Positions 24,453 to 35,224 of a stretch of 64,000 nt of DNA are shown here, one piece after another. The notes under the pieces were generated by a model, which saw only the letters and a list, made by a program, of their open reading frames with translations, was not told where the DNA came from and searched no databases. The translations under genes and the position numbers were made by a program. The DNA comes from Imbricaverruca yamaguchii (lineage: Eukaryota > Arthropoda > Thecostraca > Neoverrucidae). The DNA is taken from contig JAOTOL010001646.1 of NCBI GenBank assembly GCA_034440575.1, forward strand, positions 3,773,501 to 3,837,500. Reading direction: 5' to 3'. Position 1 is the stretch's first letter. The number at the start of each line of letters is the position of its first letter.

Positions 24453-24662
24453 GGCGTTCAGGACTTATCTTTTTTGGAGAATTAGAAAGGGTTGCACTCG
24501 AGGCTCACTGTAGGACCATTTTTCCTGGTAGGATGGGCGCCACCTTGCCATGAGCGTACACATCCTGTGATCGTCATGAGATCCTGTGATCACATCATGA
24601 GCGTATCCCCTGTGCCCTCTGTACCTGCCTGCAGAGGGATGAACGACAGGGACGCAGCAGGT
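24453..24662. repeat. Direct repeat flanking LINE fragment, copy 2
   Basis: Second copy of the block at 23063-23285, in the same orientation. The junction after GACGCAGCAGG differs: copy 1 runs into LINE sequence, copy 2 into unique sequence followed by (TA)n. Confidence 0.85.
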
Positions 24663-24706
24663 CGGAGTATAGGCTTAATACTGAATAGATTATGTGATTT
24701 TTGCTT

Positions 24707-24707
<1 letters not shown>

Positions 24708-24793
<86 letters not shown>

Positions 24794-24798
24794 ATATG
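24708..24798. repeat. (TA)n microsatellite
   Basis: About 90 bp of nearly pure TA. Confidence 0.95.
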
Positions 24799-26489
24799 AA
24801 ACAAAAACACTTCTTTCGTACATCGCTATATGATTTGAAAAATAATATAGTAATTTTCGCCACTTAGGGTTCCCCATCTTATGCGCAATGTGGAGTCATG
24901 TTGGAAACCATAATTATTGGATGGCTTTGTCAGTATGATTTAGTGGCTCGAACCACTCCAAAAGCATAGCTCTACCTATCTTGCCTGGAGGCTCTTCATA
25001 CCAAGTTCAAGCAAATTCGTAACTGTAATTTCGAAGTTCGGAGTCATGCTTGATGCTGCAGTCTCAATACTGTAGTGTCGAGGCTTGCATGAACACTTAC
25101 ATGCGAGAGACTGGCCCTCTGGGAACACATTTTAAGCTCGTATCCCTTACGTATCCTTGACGAGCCTGGGAGTTATGGGCATGCTGATCAAAAATGACCA
25201 AATTCCACGTAAAAATTAAAAAGATGGAGAAACGTTTTGAAGATTCCAGAATTCTTTGAAATCGGCACCCGCTTTTCGTTTCGGAGCATTGCTTTCGGCC
25301 TGACACCACGATATTCTTCTAAAGATTACACCAACCAGCTGTTAATGCGGTTTGCAGAGAACGCCACGCCGTGCCATTTTTAGCACCACTACGTACGATA
25401 TTGTCGACGAGCTGGTACATCATGTGGAACATGATTGCGTCTGTCTACTCCTCGGCACCGACTCCGACCACTGGCACTGGCGGTAGCGACTCGTCTGGCG
25501 GTCGCTGCGGCCGGCCGACCAGCCACAGATCCAGCGGCGGGCCGCCCACGGCTCGTCTTGGCACGAGTCGACGGCTGCGCGTAGGCCGGCCGTGCCGCCG
25601 TTCAGCAGTGACGTCGCTGACTCACCGCCGATCATCCAGCACGCGTGATGGCCCACGCGGGCGCTCTGCTCGCGCGTCACGCCAGACGGCCGCCTGCGAT
25701 GGCGGCAGAGGTCGGCGGGTGCAGCAGGCACCCAAGCGGTTCAGCTGGATGGCCAAGCTGTAGGATTCTCACGCCGTGGGAGCCGCACGAGCGGGCGTTC
25801 TCGGTCAACGTTGCAGAGCGGTCACAGGACATGGGGTCGACTGCGCGCGGCCGGATCTTACCGTGTCGGGGCGAGGTCAGCGTGCGAGTGGCGGTCACGC
25901 CGGCCCGCCCGTCTGGCTCACAGGCCAACGCGGGTGTCACCTATATAAATAGCGCGACAGTGAAGTGCCTCCGGTGTGACCTGGCAATCTGTCCGACGCA
26001 GACGCTCTCGCCCAACGATCTCGACCGTCGTTCGAGGACGCTGCAAATGTGTGGAGTTCGCGTCGCCGGGTTGAATGGTGGACTGTTTGGCCTGCAGCTA
26101 CACTGCACGCGCTGGGTCACGCCGACACTCTGCTGGGGTATTCTGACCGGGGGATGGCTCCCAATCAGGAATGGGTACTTTGCATTGTACTTGACGGTTT
26201 GATCTACTTTAAGCATAAACTGTGTAGTGGTAAATTCCAGTGTGTTGATTTCGGGGCTCTTGTTGGATCGCTACGAGAACTGAGACCCTGCAATTCGCAT
26301 GATAAATGAGCTCCCATGGGAGCACAATTATCATGTCCTCAGCCTTAGCAAAAGCTTCCTTCGAACGTGAGGCCTATTATCGCTTGCTTAATAACAGTCA
26401 CTTTTGCACAATTTTGCCTTAGCTGGCTTACGTTCTCATATTCAATTTCAATTACCTTGGACAAAAAAAAATGGAGACGTTTGCTGGTT

Positions 26490-26490
<1 letters not shown>

Positions 26491-26573
<83 letters not shown>
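26491..26573. repeat. (TA)n microsatellite
   Basis: About 80 bp of TA immediately next to the 3' end of a family-2 SINE. Confidence 0.95.
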
Positions 26574-26577
<4 letters not shown>

Positions 26578-26584
26578 TTCATTG

Positions 26585-26740
26585 CACTATATGTACGCAC
26601 TTTATGCACGATAACGGCTAATGGTACCGTCCACACTGTTTCGCCGGTGGGCCGCTGGATTGGGAATTATCCTGAGTCGCGCGGGTGTTGAACCCGGGAT
26701 CTTTGGCACCCTGTGACCGTGTTGTGACACTCACGGCATC
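26585..26740 (-). mobile_element. tRNA-like SINE, family 2
   Basis: Reverse-complement relative of 34118-34290. Shared blocks are a B-box-like CCCGGGTTCAACACCCG, then TTCCCAATCCAGCGGCCCAC, CGGCGAAACAGTGTGGACGG and ATTAGCCGTTATCGTGCATA. The 5' end is poorly conserved. Confidence 0.75.
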
Positions 26741-28089
26741 AGCGGCACGGTCGGAGGCGCTGCCACCAATGTCTGCCCGAGGGCATCGAAGGTCGGCGGT
26801 GCAGTTCAACAGTCAGCACAACTAACCTCGGCAGCGGCACGACTGGCGCCGACACACGTGACCGCCGCGAGCCGACCCGGGCGCACCACTGTAGTCGTCG
26901 CCAGTCCCGCCGCCGTCAGCCGCGCCGCTCGGAGAGTCAAAGGTCAAACACACGGCCGGCCGGTACTCGGGGCACCTGCGGTCGGGTCACCCCATGCAGG
27001 CCCGCAGGCACCAGGCAGACCAGAACGTCGGCCAGCCGGCTGACCCGCATCGACGCCGATGTAGCCGCAGTGCAGCCGGGACATGTTCGGGGGTACGTAA
27101 GTTGTGTGCGATTAGGGTTTAAGGGCGCATCGACCATGGTAGATCATCTAGCGCTCATGGGGTACATGAGTTTAACGAGGATATTACATAGGTAAAAAGC
27201 TTGCCTCCCACCGTGGCACGAAAAAAAAATAAGCATGAGGCCAAAGCAGATAGAGCAAAGGTCTTCACCATTCCCCATTTTATTTTTCGAGATGAGGAAA
27301 CTGCGAAGTTGATAATGCTATGCGGACGATCGCAAATGTAGGTATTGCTATGAAAAGGACATTCGTATTTGTATTTGGTTGAAGACCATTGACGTAAATG
27401 CGCAATGACTGTCACGCCTTAGGTTGCCTGGTGAACAGATCACTTTCGGGCACTTCAATATCTAAGATTAGACATTGGCTGATTAAAGCTGTTTTCAGCT
27501 GAATCATGCCCGTGGTGTGATTTCAAGTGGTCTGAGGACCGCGTTGTATATCTGAAGTAAGCCTTAGAAGAGAGCTCTGAACTTCCAAGTACGTGGCGAG
27601 TTCCAATGGACGGAACGAAGATGAACAATGGCGGCTGTGTGGTTTTGATTCATGAAGCTACATTTTCTGTGCGTGCTCCGAAACTGGTGATCACATTCGG
27701 TACGTAATGTTCATCGTTGTATTCGCGCGTTGGTTTCAGAGCATCGAATTCGAAATGTTGTTAAGACCGCTGTACAATAATGCGTCATGACATCCGTAGG
27801 GCGACGGCTGGCAAAATAATGTCCATCACAGCTTTAGCATACTCACATCGGCGTCATGGTCTAGCACCGGGACAACTCCACTCAATAAGTCCACGGTGTG
27901 TCGGTTGGGCATGCTATTTTTTGTTTCACACCTGAATGTGCATCCACCAATTCTCGGCTGTAGCGCCTCTGTGGTGAGTTGACATTTTATGGCGCGGGCG
28001 ACATTCACAAGCTCTCACAACCACTTTTTGGTTGTTGATATAAAGCAGTTCACACTGCACACCTCAGACCGAGTACTAGCAGCAGTCCT

Positions 28090-28300
28090 GTCCCACTGTA
28101 GTGAGCAGCCCTACACAACACCATCACATCAGACCCAGCACTGGCAGCAGTCCTGTCTCACTCAGAGTCAGCCCTGCAGGGAGAAGGCCTACACAACACC
28201 ATCACCTCAGACCCAGCACTGGCAGCAGTCCTGTCCCACTCAGTGTCAGCCCTGCAGGGAGAAGGCCTACACGACACCACTCAGTCCAGAACCAGCACTG
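28090..28300. repeat. About 79-bp tandem repeat
   Basis: Two to three copies of a unit containing CAGCACTGGCAGCAGTCCTG, CAGCCCTGCAGGGAGAAGGCC and TACACAACACCATCACCTCA. It lies downstream of the TMEM179-like gene. Confidence 0.85.
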
Positions 28301-28389
28301 TCAGCCATGATGCATATCGTACAGTCTCAGCACGCGAGCATCAGGTCTGCGCTGATCAGTCCCAGCGCCAGTGGGAGGCCTACGTCGCC

Positions 28390-28657
28390 GCGTGCCAGCA
28401 GTGGCGCGCCGCCGGGTCCCAGTGCCACCAGCAGCCAGAGGCGGGCGGCGGGTACTGGGTGCTGCGCCGCCGAGTCTCAGTACCACCAGCAGCCAGAGGG
28501 GGGTGCGGCGGGTACTGGGTGCTGCGCCGCCGAGTCCCAGTACCACCAGCAGCCAGAGGCGGGTACGGCAGCCACTGGGTGCTGCGCCCGGCCGGCTCAG
28601 TACCACCAGCAGCCAGAGGGGGGTGCGGCGGGTACTGGGTGCTGCCCGGCCGGCTCA
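28390..28657. repeat. 60-bp minisatellite at the TMEM179-like stop codon
   Basis: Four copies of a 60-bp unit (GGTACTGGGTGCTGCGCCGC, then CAGTACCACCAGCAGCCAGA). On the minus strand the last unit overlaps the stop: the CDS end reads GGGTGTGAGCCGGCCGGGC, and the neighbouring unit reads GGTACTGAGCCGGCCGGGC. Confidence 0.9.
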
Positions 28658-28994
28658 CACCCAGGACTCGCGCCGCCGCTGCGCCACCTCGGGGAACTCG
28701 TCCTGCAGGCGCGGCCGGCGGCGGCGGCGCACCACCTTGACGGTCGCGCCGACACTGCCGCCGCGGGAGGTGCCGCACCAGTGGCAGGCGCGCCGGCAGC
28801 CGGCCACCAGCAGGGCCAGCCACACGCTCACGTTCAGCCACGAGCCGACCAGCGCCGTCATCAGCTGGCCGTACGTGTCCATGGCCGTGATCATGTGGTC
28901 CCGGTCCTGCAACACAGACCATGGCCGTCACCATGTGGTCCGGTGAAAGAACATAGTAATGTAGTAAACAGAACATGGCGTACCATGTGTATAT

Positions 28995-29059
<65 letters not shown>

Positions 29060-32000
29060 GTTCGGGGTTGGTCGCTATTCGTCGGTTCATCACTCCTGCC
29101 CATAGCCAAACGCACGGGCGGTGAATTCTAAAAATAAAATGGGATAGCACAATATGCATGAAGGCAATGAGCGGGTCCCAATGAAGTGGGAGGACCATTC
29201 CATAGGATCGCATGCTAGAAGTTAAACGTGTTATGGGCAAAGCCAACAATTAGGGGGCATTTGCTCCCTCAAATGTACGAATAACAACACCCCTGGACTG
29301 AGGCGCAGCCAATGGGAAGCATGACTAGCCCCCCTCCATTAGCACCGAAAATGCATTAGATGAAATGAAACGTTTTGTCGGAAGTTTTCTCGAATTTTTG
29401 TTTGTGTCGCTCCCACCCTTTTGAGGAAGTCCTGGCTGCACCACTGCCCCTGGTCATACGTTCATCAATATTTGTCAGCCACGTGCAACATCACGTGTGA
29501 AAACGGTCTGAACACATTTCACTGCTGTCAGGGATTATGAGGTTCTTTGCACCTTGTTTCCGCGGTAATATGAGAAACAACTTGTATCATCTGTCCCTGT
29601 ATAGAGGGACAAATGGTCCAACAACAAGCTGGTCGGATAAAGTTTGCCTGTGGAAGAACTGTAACGGTTGGCCATGCCGTGCCGACGTGTCGAGCCATGC
29701 CGTGAACTTCTGTACTCCGCGTTGCATGTTCACAACCCACCACAACTAACCCAGACTTGCTTCGTTTCTCCGTCGCCAATCTCCGCCACGTCATTGTATA
29801 TGCCAACGACACTGTTTTGCCGCCTCGGTTTATTGCCAGCCGGACCTTGGTCAATGTGACCTCGAACAGCGCACACTTGCCTTCTGCGCCTCTACTCCGT
29901 CCCAAGCCCACCATCGCGTACACATTGCCCGAATTTATGTCGCCAATCGACACTAACCACATCAACACCCCACTACATCAATGTCTTACCCCGAGCCAGC
30001 ATACGGTTGCCACCACGCAAGAACATCCTTCCAAAGGTGACCCTTGCCATATATATTATCTCAATAGATCAGTACAAGGCTCTGTCCCCCACATTTACAA
30101 ACCTCCACGTACTTCCTCGGGCGTTCTTGCGACATATGCGCACGAGTACGAACCGAATATATAGAGGACCCCCGACGACCATTAGTTAGGTAAGCTTAGG
30201 AAGGCGAGATTGCTACACCTCCGAGAGCGAGTCGTCTTGCACTCGTTCCCGTCCTTACAGACTTGTTGTTGTGTGTTTGCTGTGCGGTGTGTTCAACCGC
30301 GTCCTATGCGTCGGCTGAGACGCTATCTCGTAGGATCAACCGCCATCTGTGTTGATTCTAGGCTACACGCACGGCGCGAGGCCTCTTGAAGCTATCGTGA
30401 ATGGATTACAAACATATTGTACCGATTGGCCAGTCTGATTAGCGGAGGTGTGGCATTGACTTGGGCACGTCGTCGGTGAGAAATATTGAAGACGACTGGC
30501 ATATAGACGACCTCTGCACCGTACCAAAGTTTGCAGGTAGCACGTCGCCGACAAGAACAGCAGACGCGGGACTTCCTACAGAAAGCACAAAGCCCGGGGA
30601 CACCACACAACTTCAAAGGATGAACAGCGTCCGGGAATGAAGCTTGTGCCAAAACAATCGTGTGGCATGGCACACTGTGCACGGTGAGAGAATTGGCAAG
30701 TTCCCAGGGCGATCCGGCAGCGGTAATGGCGGAAGGTGGACGCCCATGTATACAGGGGTGGATTCAGGAATTAATGAATAAGGTCAGAGGCTTGCATTCC
30801 ATCTTGATTTTGTTGAAAAGTTGCTTAGTCCTGAGATCAGTCCAAATTGGGCAGCATGCGATCGGTCCTTTTGTTTGTTGTTAGGCCTTGAAATAGGCAA
30901 CTTAATTGTGGAACGGGTGTATAGCCTTGCTTGGAATCAACATTTAAACAATGAAATGCATCACTTACCTCATCAACGATCAAACTTTCACTCTTATCCC
31001 ATTGCCGTCCCCAATTAACTTGGGGTGAACCGTATGGTCAGGTTCGTGTGCACACCGCTTTCAGAGCTAACCCCTGTCATGATTTTCTGGTCAAGCTTCG
31101 CCCTTCACGTTGCTCTCTTGATCAGACTTGTGCTCGACTCAAATTGAATCTGGAATCGACTCATGAATCAATCGTTTCTGGATGAGTCGCGAGTTGAATC
31201 GATTCCTTTCCCAAAAATGTACCTTGAGTCATGATTTGAATCACATTTCCAAAAACATGAGTCGAATCATGAGTCAATCATTCAAATACCATATGTGGGC
31301 AGCGCACACTGAATCATATGGCTCATGAGTCTGATACCACTGAGTTGGATCTGAATTGATTCGAATTTATGTCAGTCTGTTTGAGTCGCGAGTCGAATCA
31401 GATCTCAAGACCTATGAGTTACGTGAGTCGACTCAAGAGTTTTGAGTCGAGCACAAGTCTGTTCTTGATCACGTTGAGCTCCGTCGAATTCATTGCATTA
31501 CCATTCCCGCTTTGTTAGTCTCCACAGCATTCCGTCCCGTTCCATCAGAACCATTCTGACTACCTGTCTCACCAGATCCATACCACCATAACCCACGTCC
31601 CACCCGAGTTTCCTGGATCCACTCCACCACACCCACCTTCGTGTCGAACCCCTGGCGGCAGGTGAGCACCTCGTTGAAGCTGCTCATGCGCACCCTGCCC
31701 TCGTACTCGAAGTCCTCCACCTGGAAGCCGAAGCAGGTGTTGCGCACGCCGTCGGTGAGCACGCCCACCTGCGCCAAACACAGCGCGCACGTGACCAGCG
31801 TGGCCAGACAGACGGCCAGGTCGCCGGCGGCCGAGCGCCGCTGGCGCCGCCGCTCGGCGTAGACCACCGCCGCCAGCTGGTACACGCACAGGCAGAGCGC
31901 CACGACCAGCGGCACCACCGGCAGGAAGGTGGCCAGGTAGCAGGCGCTCGTGTCGTGCTGGCCCCACGTGTCGCGGCTGCGCGAGGCGGCGAACAGCGGG

Positions 32001-32338
32001 CAGATGGGGTAGTCCATGGGGCCGGCGCGGTTCTGCCAGACGAACGTGACCCGGCCCATCGGCACGGTGCTCATCAGGCTGGCCGCCAGCGAGAGCACGT
32101 ACAGGAACGGCGTGCAGAAGTCCCAGCAGGTGGGCGCGAACGGCTCCGAGCGGCCGCAGCCCGACTTGGCGTCGGCCTCCAGCTCCGGGTACGGGTCCCG
32201 GTCCGGGTACGGGTCCCGGTCCGGGTACGGGTCCCGGTCCGGGTACGGGTCCGGGTACGGGTACGGGTCCCGGTCCGGGTACGGGTCCCGGTCCGGGTAC
32301 GGATCCCGGTCCGGGTACGGGTCCGAGTACGGTCGCAT
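28655..32338 (-). CDS. TMEM179: TMEM179/TMEM179B-family four-pass membrane protein
   Basis: Two exons: 31604-32338 (245 codons) and 28655-28906 (84 codons with TGA), phase 0, 328 residues. Predicted TM segments lie near residues 76-96, 134-158, 172-195 and 262-281. Family-like features are a Cys-Pro-Leu-Phe loop after TM1 (as in TMEM179B's CPLYG), an S-x-CY start to TM2, a Cys shortly after TM3 (RNTCFGF), and SWLNVSVW opening TM4. The C-terminal tail is basic (RRRRRPR). I chose the first in-frame ATG (32338). It lies just before a DPYPDR tandem repeat (residues about 6-50) that the family normally lacks. The true N-terminus could instead be an upstream exon spliced in after the repeat. The last codons read GGGTGTGAGC, so a cryptic donor there cannot be excluded. 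Family assignment rests on topology and short motifs; function is unknown. Confidence 0.7.
28990..29056. repeat. (TA)n microsatellite
   Basis: Interrupted TA tract in the intron of the TMEM179-like gene. Confidence 0.95.
29130..29330 (+). repeat. Dispersed 'GGGGCATTTGCTCCC' repeat
   Basis: Contains GGGCAAAGCCAACAATTAGG, GGGCATTTGCTCCCTC and AATAACAACACCCCTG, matching the elements at 55860-56400. Confidence 0.55.
31090..31465. repeat. GAGTC/GAATC word-rich tract
   Basis: About 370 bp in the intron of the TMEM179-like gene, densely built from TGAGTCG, GAATCAT, GACTCA and ATGAGTCAA words on both strands, without a fixed period. Several copies match the AP-1 type core TGAGTCA. No ORF is present. 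Confidence 0.7.
32175..32335. repeat. Coding minisatellite (Asp-Pro-Tyr-Pro-Asp-Arg)
   Basis: About nine copies of an 18-bp unit (GGGTACGGGTCCCGGTCC on +). Read in the gene's frame on the minus strand it gives DPYPDR. It lies at the predicted N-terminus of the TMEM179-like protein, and the other frames are also open. Confidence 0.9.
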
Positions 32339-32679
32339 GACGGCGGTATCGGATGAAGCCTGTGCCCGGTCTGTCGTGGAGGCTTGACTTGTACAAACAG
32401 TTCTTCTGGTCACAAGTGTTCCGCGCTCGTCGCCCTGGCGCCACTCGCAGTCATATCAGCTGATCATGGGCGTCAGCCCCTAGCTGGACAGCGATACGCT
32501 TTAGACGGCTGTGACACCACAATCAAAGTGTTTAAATAGATCTATGCACAACACCGAAATTCGTAACTAGACGGTGGTCCAGTTCTGCGGCACAGTCGCG
32601 GTGTCCCGAACCATCGTGCCACTGTTCGTCCGCCAGTCGGCTCCACCGCACCGCACCCAGATCGCGACTGCCACACGGC

Positions 32680-33110
32680 CCTTACGTGGCCGCAGGGTGA
32701 CCCTCCACCCAGATCACGACTCACTGGCCGCAGGGTGTCCACCCAGATCGCGACTGCCACACGGCTCTTCCGTGGCCGCAGGGTGACCCTCCACCCAGAT
32801 CACGACTGCCACACGGCCCTTCCGTGGCCGCAGGGTGACCCTCCACCCAGATCACGACTGCCACACTGCTCTTCCTTGGCCGCAGGGTGACCCTCCACCC
32901 AGATCGCGACTGCCACACGGCTCTTACGTGGCCGCAGGGTGACCCTCCACCCAGATCGCGACTGCCACACTGCTCTTCCGTGGCCGCAGGGTGACCCTCC
33001 ACCCAGATCACGACTGCCACACGGCCCTTCCGTGGCCGCAGGGTGACCCTCCGCCCAGGTCACGAGTGCCACACGGCCCTTACGTGGCCGCAGGGTGACC
33101 CTCCACCCCA
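32680..33110. repeat. 52-bp minisatellite
   Basis: About eight copies of GCCACACGGCCCTTCCGTGG followed by CCGCAGGGTGACCCTCCACC and CAGATCACGACT. It starts about 340 bp upstream of the predicted TMEM179-like start. No adjoining exon is recognised. Confidence 0.95.
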
Positions 33111-35224
33111 GCGTCAGCGGCGGACTCGCTTGCTGTAGCCTAGCAGGCAGGCTCTTCTCCGCACAAGTCGGCACTCTTGAAGGGAGACACAGAGTGTGAA
33201 GAGTCCGCACAGTGCCGGCAAAGGCGACCGGTTCCGACGGTACTCGAGCGCCGATGGGGGCGTCCCCAGCGCCGAGCGCACCTCCCTGCGGCGGTGGTCC
33301 GGTCCCCGAAGCACTGGCCACCGCTGGCGGAGCGTCTCTCTGCGTCGCACAGTCATCAGCACTGCCAGGTGTCTTATCAGCGTGCCCTCGGCTTATCTCG
33401 CAGTCAACAGTCACTATCGTAGCTCGGCACCGCTGGCTGTAGAGTCGGCACGGGCCGTTGCAAGGGCTCAACAGACCGCGCCACGGTCGCCACGGTCGAT
33501 ACGTGCAACGAGATCGCCGCACCAGTGTGACATGGGCAACACTGCTGTATATTCGAATCATAAGTTGTGCAGTAGGGAAATGGAAGCTGGGGTGGATGGC
33601 GTGAGATTGGATTGGATTGTGGCTTTACGACGCACTCAGCAGCTGAGGCTGTACGGTGTCGCCTGGCGTGAGATTGACGATAGTAGGTCTCGGATTGTTC
33701 ACGAATGGATAATTGTACTGGTAGCAGGCCTGCATGGCAGTTAATTCAGTACCTCCCTTCAGGCATGTGATAATAATGTGACCGACCAGAGTAACACAAT
33801 GGGTGGACAGCTTCCCTAGAACTCCGGATATATCATTAAATAGCAAGCCCTATAATTTTTCCGTTCAGCATTATCCTCTATCATTATCCGTTTAACTTAA
33901 CCCAGATTACCCATGTGCCTCTTATTAAGCCAAACACTTTATGATCGCATATTCCCACATACCTGCAGCATGCGAAACGTTGGGCGTCTGATAAAACAGC
34001 CGCAATGGTTGTCAGCGCAAATACTGATCTGTAGCTGGCCTGAAGATCGGCGTGGGCGACACGACTCGGGGACGACCGGCTTTCAGTCGGCGTCATCCGA
34101 AGCTGACTCCGGGACGGGGATGGCCGGGTGGTTGAGGTGTTGGGCCCTGGGTACCGAAGGTCCCGAGTTCGACACTCGCGCCGCTCGGGTCATTTCCCAA
34201 TCCCGCGGCCCACCGGCAAAAGTGTGGACGGCGCCATTAGCCGTGAATGTGCATAAAGTGCGCCGCGGAACACCCAATAAACAACAACAGCCGACTCTCG
34301 GAAGCTTCGGGACCACTTCGACAGCGTCGGCCCGCCGACACGTGCCCCGGGGGTATGAACTGTCGAGGTCCCGCCGGCGACTATACGCGGGCACGTCCCC
34401 TTGGTCCGGTCCGCTTTGGTGCAAATCAACTCCACATGTGCCCCGGCACAGACGGTGGGAAGTGACGTTACGATATGCGATAGGCACAACTGATGTCGAT
34501 ATCTTCTTCATTGCCATGGAATATCCAAGATAGGAATCAGTCTTATGACGATACGCTGCTCGAAGCTCTTTATCGAGAATCAGCCGGTGCCGCCCACAAG
34601 ACGAGGTTATCTTCAGATATATTGGTCGTGTTGACGTTGGAAAATTTAACGCTTCGCAAACAAAAACCAAGCAACATGAACAGTAAAATGCATGTATTTA
34701 TGGGAGCTAAAAGATCACATGTTTGGTCGAAGCGCCCTTCAACTCAAATAACCAACTAAATGTATGTACGCATCGTGGCAAACTCTGGTGATGCCACTGG
34801 AACATAATGTCGGCATTGCAATCACCGAGTCGTACAATCGTGGTAATATATCTCGCATGTTACACCAACAGAACACAACTGCATAGCTGCGATCATCAAA
34901 CGACAGTGCCATATCACACCATTGAAGTAGAGGACACAGGGGCGTCAATATCAAACCTGGATGTGCGAAGATGCACCGCCGAGCAAGCACGAGCGGGTCA
35001 AATCCCGGCTCCTGCGCCCGCAAATCTTACCACACGCAGTCGAGCAACAATGGTACATAAGCTTCGGCACGTCGTCACTCAATTATCTCTCTCTCACACA
35101 CACACACGTGTCAGTGGCGTCTACGGGCGCCGGACGCCCAGCCAGGCACAGCCGAGCGGCGACCGGCCGGCTCCACACGGCACGGTCCAGTGGCGCTCGC
35201 GGCGGACACGCTGCAAGCCTTCAG
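33111..35224. other. NELF-B 3' flank and spacer
   Basis: No gene is recognised. A family-2 SINE lies at 34118-34290. The segment 35080-35224 is GC-rich and should be NELF-B 3' UTR. No clear polyadenylation signal is seen. Confidence 0.5.
34118..34290 (+). mobile_element. tRNA-like SINE, family 2
   Basis: The head GATGGCCGGGTGGTTGAGG resembles a Leu/Ser-type tRNA A-box region. The B-box-like segment is CCCGAGTTCGACACTCG. The body is shared with 26585-26740 and ends near AACACCCAATAAACAACAAC. Confidence 0.8.

Larger units (their letters stand above)
24850..28080. other. Spacer with GC-rich islands
   Basis: Two GC-rich, CpG-rich islands (25440-25940 and 26830-27080) carry open frames on both strands, but I recognise no protein family. 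They could be unannotated exons or promoter islands. A (TA)n tract lies at 26491-26573, a SINE at 26585-26740 and a SINE tail at 27113-27160. Nothing else is seen. Confidence 0.4.

Noticed and set aside
28380..29249. 289-codon minus-strand ORF spanning TMEM179-like exon 2
   Set aside because: Wrong frame for the membrane segments; it is held open by the 60-bp repeat and a TA tract.
29528..30189. Overlapping ORFs of about 60-146 codons on both strands
   Set aside because: No recognisable domain, no splice support and frame changes throughout. Possibly an eroded mobile element, but not supportable.
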